Below are positions 7,139 through 11,343 of a stretch of DNA of 11,343 nucleotides, one piece after another. The stretch is from NCBI GenBank assembly GCA_003990745.1, contig RBNI01006421.1, forward strand, positions 1 through 11,343, written 5' to 3'. The position numbers were made by a program, and so were the translations under genes. This DNA comes from Jimgerdemannia flammicorona. Lineage: Eukaryota; Mucoromycota; Endogonomycetes; Endogonales; Endogonaceae. Numbering within the stretch: position 1 is the stretch's first letter; every line of letters begins with the position of its first letter. The notes beneath the pieces were generated by a model. It did no database searches, had not been told where the DNA came from, and worked only from the letters and a program-made list of their open reading frames with translations.

Positions 7139-8250
7139 TTAGTAATAACTGGCAATACCCAGAAAGTGCTGGAGTAGCTTGAGGGTAATAGAGATGGGGA
7201 TAGTCTTAAGGGCTGATACCTTTTGGTGGTCCATATTGATTTCTTCAGCAGAGATGATATGTCCTAGATACTCAATCTGGTCTTGATAGAACTTGCATTT
7301 GCTCATCTTGGCATAGAGCTGGTGTTCTCGCAGAAGGGTCAGTACTTGTCTGAGGTGGGTGTAGTATAGTTCTACTGTTTCACTGTAGATTAGTATATTA
7401 TCAATATATATAAGGACACAGATGTTGAGGAGTGGTCCAAAGATGTCATTCATCAGATACTGAAATGTTGCTGGTGTATTGGTCAATCCAAAAGGCATAA
7501 CTTGGAACTGGTAGTGTCCAAACTATATTCAGAAAGCTGTTTTCTCAATGTCCTTTTCATCAAGAAGAATCTGGTGATAGCCATTTCATAAGTCCAGTAG
7601 AGAAAAGGTCTTGGCCTTGAAGATTTGGTATAGCAACTCATCAATCCTAGGTAAGGCATACCAGTTCTTGATGGTGATCTTGTTGAGGGCTCTGTAGTCA
7701 ATACACATTCGCAGAGAGTCATCCTTCTTCTTGACAAATAGAATAGGGGCTCCAAATGGAGAGTGGCTGGCTTCAATGTATCCTTGGGCCTGTAGTTTGG
7801 TCAACTCATCCTTGAGGGTCTTGAGTTCAGATTGGGCCAGTTGGTAGATACTCTTGTATAGGGGTTCAGATCCTGAAATAAGATCAATTCTATGTTGGAT
7901 TTGGTGCTTGGGTGGAAGTCCTTGAGGGTCTTGGAATATATCTTGAAATTCTTCAAACAGTTCTTAAGCTTTTGTTGGAATTGGGCTACTTGTAGCTTCA
8001 GTGACTTCTTGTACTATACAAATGAAGTAGGTGTTTCCCTTTTTTTGAGAGAGTCTCTTCATTTGAATGGCAGAGATGATTTCAATTCCTTGGTTGTTGG
8101 TACCTTCCTGGAGTGTCAGAGTGATCTTTTTGCCTTCATAGGTCAGGTTAATCTTGTTGGTTCTCCAGTTGATGTCTGGGTTATGCTGGGTCAACCAGGC
8201 TTTTCCTAGGATAATATCTTATCCTGGGAGGTCTATAATACTTGAAGTCC
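7139..8250 (-). pseudogene. Gypsy reverse transcriptase with N-terminal connector, long copy
   Basis: The connector contains NPDINWRTNKINLTYEG. RT begins with [20 protein letters not shown] and CIDYRALN, then LPRIDELL and SLLDL, MPFGLTNTPATFQ, and the catalytic box IYIDNILIYS. The second Asp of YxDD is Asn (codon 7397-7399) while the left copy still has YIDD, so this RT would be dead. A TGA (7529-7531) and a TAG (7523-7525) sit in the K-T-A-F-R segment, and a TAA (7139-7141) sits in the YYRRF motif. The frame is shifted relative to gag and integrase because of the indels near 8240 and 6540. RT would copy element RNA into cDNA in the particle. Confidence 0.92.
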
Positions 8251-8644
8251 AACTTCTCTTAATATTTACCAATCTTGAGCAAGAGATCTTCGCAGACCTT
8301 GGTCAGTGGTACAGTTTTGCCATCACCAAAGATAACACTTCTTTTCTCAGTGGCAGGTCTGCTTTGGGCTCCAATTCTCTTGGCAGTCTTGGTGCTGATA
8401 TAGTTTCCAGTAGCACTGCTATCAAGCAAGACATTGACATTCTGTCTGTGGACTTGGCCTGTGAACTTGATACAGCTGTCCTCCTTCTTGATGGTGTTGA
8501 GCTCTTCATCTTCATTATTCTCCCAATTGCTGTCAGTCTCCTCAAAGTCAGTTTCTCCCCATCCTTCACAATGAGGGTTGTCCTATTTGGGTTCCTCAGT
8601 CTGTTGGGCTTGGCATTTCTCAGATTGAATTTTGAAATCTTTGA
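8251..8644 (-). pseudogene. Gypsy aspartic protease, long copy
   Basis: The retropepsin that processes Gag-Pol. After an acidic stretch come CIKFTGQVHRQNVNVLL and the active-site box DSSATGNYIS (DSS at 8415-8423). The family needs D-S/T-G, and the Gly is Ser here, so activity is unlikely. The left copy lost the same box in a different way (N-S-D). Downstream VIFGDGKTVPL and LLLKIGKY belong to the second half of the fold. A TAG at 8583 and a TAA at 8259 interrupt it. Close to 8240 one extra base relative to the left copy moves the following connector and RT to another frame. Confidence 0.82.
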
Positions 8645-8795
8645 AGAGGCATGCATGGTATTCACCAATATGTTCCATGCAGTACATTCAAATGGAATGA
8701 GAGTATCATCCACATGGTGCATAACTGTCTGCAATTCTCTTGTGCTAGTTTTCATCATCTTCCTTCATGGTAGTGACCTTTTGACTGGGAGGTTT
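8645..8795 (-). pseudogene. dUTPase-protease linker with Cys/His cluster
   Basis: Same frame as gag and dUTPase, with stops at 8745, 8706 and 8688. It contains MYCMEHIGEYHACLF (8649-8681 for the cluster). The left copy has the aligned MYCIEYIGECHTYLS. At each position where the two differ, one has Cys or His and the other Tyr, so together they suggest an ancestral C-x2-H-x3-C-x2-C. This would be a second zinc-binding site beside the Gag knuckle. That is inference from two decayed copies. Confidence 0.45.
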
Positions 8796-9176
8796 ATTGG
8801 TAGATCCAAACCCTTTCTTGCCACAGTCTGTCTGGGAGAGCTCGGGGACTTCTTCAATGGTGAGATCTTGATGGATTTCTTCAATGATTGCTCAGACAAT
8901 TCTTTGGCCTGCTTTGACTTCAAATGACATATCTCCAAAATTTCGCAAGATGATATGGATTTCACCAGTAAATTCTTGATCAACTACTCCTCCTCCTAGC
9001 CCAATGTTGAACTCTTTGGCTAGGCTGCTTTGCTCAGCAAGGCGGATGTATGTACCTTTGGGAGCTTGCATTGTAATTCCTGTTCACACTGTAGCATTGG
9101 TACTTGGTGGGATGGTGAGGTCTTGGCTACTATAGAGGTCATATCTAGCATCAGTTGGGTGGGCCTTGGTGGAGAT
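8796..9176 (-). pseudogene. dUTPase domain inside gag-pol
   Basis: dUTPase hydrolyses dUTP to dUMP and pyrophosphate, limiting uracil in new cDNA. All five motifs of the trimeric family appear in order: motif 1 ARYDLYS (near 9126-9149; family AGxDLxS), motif 2 AEQSSLAKE (family has R before SS), motif 3 GGGVVDQEFTGEI (family GVIDxDYxGEI, catalytic Asp at 8979-8981), motif 4 KAGQRIV, and motif 5 DCGKKGFGSTN (family DRGxxGFGSTG; 8796-8828). It lies in the Gag frame between zinc knuckle and protease. Stops at 9084 and 8892 and loss of Arg in motifs 2 and 5 inactivate it. Arg>Gln and Arg>Cys are both what CpG decay of an Arg codon gives. Length, about 127 codons, is normal for the domain. The fold assignment is secure. 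Confidence 0.92.
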
Positions 9177-9263
9177 GGTAGCCTTGTACCATATCTTCTG
9201 TACCTTGATGACATTCTCAGGGTTCTTCTTCCCTGGACCTTCTCTAATAACAGTAATGTTCTG

Positions 9264-10985
9264 GTTACTGGGTTCACCTGATCTGTTTCTCTTCTTGGGG
9301 CATTTGACTGAGATGTGTCCTGCCTTCTTACAGATAAAGCACAATCCCTTTTTGCAGAGCTCCTTCTTTTCATCCTCAGTAGGAGGTCTGGGTCCTCTGG
9401 GGTTTTGCTGGTTCCTTTGATCATATCTTTGATCATATCTTTGGTCATTCCTTTGATCATTTCTCCTGGTAGGATTTCTCCTATCTTAGTTATCCTTTTT
9501 GTATTCTTGATTTTGTGGGGCTTGTGCAGCAAGGATTTCGCAGGCTTTTCTTTATACTTGGGCAAAGCACCATGAGTAGTGGGGACATCCTTGGAGAAGA
9601 CCTTGTTCCTTGATCTTCTGGATGAGCCAGTCTGGTAGGGCTGCAAAGAGATGGTTGGCTCTGGTACCATTAATGGCCAAATTGTTCTCCTGGTAGGTAA
9701 GTCTAACAGTTTTGAGATAGGCATCCATTCTGGTGGCAAAGGTCTCTAGATCTTCTTCACCATTCTTGTGGAACTTCATCTGAGACAGTTTGTTCCAAGT
9801 TTCTTATATGTAAGCCACATTTCGAAATTTGGTTAGTAGCAAGGCCTTGAGTCCTGGGCCTGCTTTGTAGTCATCTCAACCTGGTCTATTGTTAGCAGGT
9901 ACTTGACCATTGACTTGAGAGTGGGCTTCCCAGGTTACTGGGTATTGTTCCAAAGTTTGCCAGAATTCAGCTGCTGTTCTAGTGAAGAATGTGGCTACTG
10001 TTTCTACTTGTGCTGCTGATATAGCAAACAGCTGTTGGAGGGTGCTGTTCTGGTTATTTGTGAGTATTCCTATAGGCACTCAATTGTCATTCCATTGGTT
10101 TGCTTGGTAGCCTATGTCAACTGTATTGATGAAGTTTTCGATATCACTGTTTTTTTCACTGAATGTTGGGATTTGCAGAGTCTTGGTGGGTTTGTTCTGT
10201 TCAGCAATCTGTCCTACTATCCCTGCTAGTGCTGCTAGCTGGGTAGTCAGTGCTGCAATGTTGATATCTACCATTGTGTTGACTATTGGTGGTGGGTCTA
10301 TTGGGGTAGATTCTTCTGAAGATTGATCTGCTTGGTGGGGTTGTGGGGCTGTATGACTTGGGGTTACTTGGTTCTTAGATATCAGATTGAAGAGTCCTGT
10401 GAGAGAGGGTAAACCAAATCTCTGTATAGGTGGCTGGGTTAGTTCTGGGGTCTGTTCTTCTTGACCTATGGTTCCTTGGTAAATTTCTAGGCCTGCTGTT
10501 CCTCGTTGGCTATCGTCAGACTGGTAACCTGTAGAATCTTCATCTGACTCTCTTCCCTGATGAGATAGTGTATCCTTGTACTAACTAGGTCCTTCAAAGA
10601 GAATATCAGTCTCTGGTTGGGTAGATGGGCCTGCTTCTTGTTCAGCAGTAGGGGATGGTTGGCCTGCTTGCTCATTCTTATACCTAGTTATAGCAGAGGT
10701 ATAGTATACAACTAGCCTATAGTAGAGGGAAGTCTTGGTAGGGGTATGATGATATCTATTAGAGGCAATCCACTCAGTAGCTACTTCTCTTACAGCAGGG
10801 GGAATGATATAATCTAGAAAATCCTGGGTAGCTACAGCAGTAGATTCTGGGGTCCTAGTGGTTCCAATGTGTCCTTAGAGGAGTTCATAGAATCTATGGC
10901 AGCTGACAATATTCCTAAGTTCTGGGTGGTATGTCCAAAAGGTCTGGTATAGATCCTTGTAAGCCTGGTCAATTATAAGTTGATG
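9264..10985 (-). pseudogene. Gag with zinc knuckle, 5'-truncated
   Basis: Gag forms the virus-like particle and packages RNA. One frame runs from the LINE junction to the zinc knuckle with seven stops (10875, 10581, 10080, 9876, 9804, 9552, 9486); no start codon is preserved. The first 230 or so codons (to about 10274) hold a helical part (QAYKDLYQTFWTYHPEL), then an acidic, Gln/Pro-rich linker. The capsid-like part follows, with ALLLTKFRNVAYI, ETWNKLSQMKF and LETFATRMDAYLKTVRL, the usual retrotransposon Gag core. A basic linker with NDQR/YDQR repeats leads to the zinc knuckle CFICKKAGHISVKC (CX2CX4HX4C, intact) near 9300-9345. The TGA at 10080 and 9876 fit decayed CGA codons. The long N-terminal extension is unusual. 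Confidence 0.85.
9414..9461. repeat. Four 12-base tandem repeats in gag
   Basis: Units at 9414-9425, 9426-9437, 9438-9449 and 9450-9461 share the pattern YCTTTGRTCATW. On the minus strand they encode the repeated tetrapeptide (N/Y)DQR, a basic, disordered stretch just before the zinc knuckle that may help RNA binding. The reading frame is kept through all four. Confidence 0.8.
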
Positions 10986-11307
10986 GGTACTGCAGACCCA
11001 AGTCCAACCACTATGTCATCAGCAAAGGCCCCCACCTTCCACACTATACCATATATAAAGAGCCCTGCCACCTTTCGGCAAATTCTATCCATCAATGGCT
11101 TCAGTAAAAGAGCATAGAGAATAGAGGACAAAGGATCCCCCTGAGGAACTCCTCTTCCTAAGGAAAATACCAGACCACAGTGTCCATTATACATCAGCGC
11201 CACCCGACTGCTCTCCAGCAGACTCAACATAGAGGCCCAAAATCTCAGAGGAACACCAATTCGATCCATCACTCTGCCCAGCCAAACCTGCTATACCCAG
11301 TTGTATA

Positions 11308-11309
<2 letters not shown>
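10986..11309 (-). pseudogene. LINE-type reverse transcriptase fragment
   Basis: Minus-strand frame of about 108 codons. It begins at the T run with residues matching the K-A-Y-D-R-V block of non-LTR RT (here KVYNWV, then TAG at 11291-11293). It continues with VMDRIGVPLRFWASMLSLL, VALMYNGH, the hallmark GRGVPQGDPLSSILYALLL, and the catalytic box VGAFADDIVVGLGS (AFADD at 11015-11029). It stops soon after FADD, where gypsy gag sequence starts. Only the palm part of RT is present; endonuclease, thumb and RNase H parts are missing. GVPQGDPLS and FADD separate it clearly from the LTR-type RT of the rest of the window. The exact clade (L1-like or Tad-like) cannot be assigned. Confidence 0.9.

Positions 11310-11343
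<34 letters not shown>
11310..11343. repeat. Homopolymer T run at window end
   Basis: Thirty-four uninterrupted T. Read on the minus strand it is poly(A) lying directly before the K-V-Y block of the LINE RT, so it interrupts coding sequence rather than forming the tail of this LINE. It may be the tail of another retro-inserted sequence, or an assembly or contig-end artefact. Confidence 0.9.

Larger units (their letters stand above)
2934..10985 (-). mobile_element. 5'-truncated Ty3/gypsy chromovirus with dUTPase (long copy)
   Basis: Element order on the minus strand is gag (truncated start), CCHC zinc knuckle, dUTPase, protease, RT, RNase H, integrase, chromodomain, non-coding stretch, unknown third ORF, polypurine tract and 3' LTR. 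RT-RNase H-integrase order and the C-terminal chromodomain identify the chromovirus group of Ty3/gypsy (Metaviridae). The 5' LTR, primer binding site and first part of gag are missing, because LINE sequence begins at about 10985. Gag to chromodomain was one frame of at least about 1,950 codons. Link of 3599-5102 and the LTR to this copy rests on contiguity and the polypurine tract, so it is less certain than 5103-10980. Confidence 0.8.

Noticed and set aside
8154..8927. 257-codon plus-strand frame opposite protease and dUTPase
   Set aside because: It is antisense to the recognisable protease and dUTPase codons. The low-CpG, T-rich strand gives a long, artificially hydrophobic translation. A similar antisense frame appears at 2334-2792 opposite the same region of the left copy.
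9414..9461. CRISPR-like repeat array
   Set aside because: The units are 12 bases, contiguous without spacers, and encode an in-frame (N/Y)DQR peptide repeat in Gag.
9020..9739. 239-codon minus-strand frame over gag
   Set aside because: It is in a different phase from the zinc knuckle, Gag core and dUTPase motifs and shows no domain of its own.

Overview
The window is almost entirely decayed retrotransposon DNA, coding on the minus strand. It most likely comes from a eukaryote with methylated or RIP-prone repeats. A filamentous fungus is my best guess, from the chromodomain Ty3/gypsy family and the CpG loss, but the species cannot be read from the sequence. I found no host gene, rRNA, convincing tRNA gene or CRISPR array. 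By eye there are only about 30 CpG dinucleotides in 11.3 kb, and many in-frame stops are TGA where the family has arginine, as expected from CGA>TGA decay.

Layout, left to right. 1-366: C-rich unassigned DNA with a proline-rich open frame on the plus strand. 367-2801: internal fragment of a Ty3/gypsy element (minus strand; protease, RT, RNase H, start of integrase), cut at both ends. 2802-2933: short spacer. 2934-3585: probable 3' LTR, preceded in element sense by a polypurine tract (3586-3598). 3613-4437: a broken, unrecognised reading frame of about 274 codons between pol and the LTR, with a TATA box and a cluster of GGTCACA repeats upstream (4502-4603). 4438-5102: otherwise non-coding. 5103-about 10985: a second, much longer gypsy copy encoding Gag, zinc knuckle, dUTPase, protease, RT, RNase H, integrase and chromodomain. 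About 10985-11309: fragment of a LINE-type reverse transcriptase. 11310-11343: uninterrupted T run.

The long copy reads as one ancestral Gag-Pol frame. A +1 indel near 8240 and a -1 indel near 6540 shift the part between them and then restore the frame. In the intact ancestor, Gag would form the particle, dUTPase would keep uracil out of the cDNA, protease would process the polyprotein, RT/RNase H would make cDNA, and integrase with its chromodomain would insert it, probably into heterochromatin. Neither copy can now be active: there are stops throughout, and protease and RT catalytic residues are replaced.

The two most interesting points are the dUTPase domain between nucleocapsid and protease, an arrangement like that of betaretroviruses, and the unknown third reading frame with its own promoter-like region between pol and the LTR.
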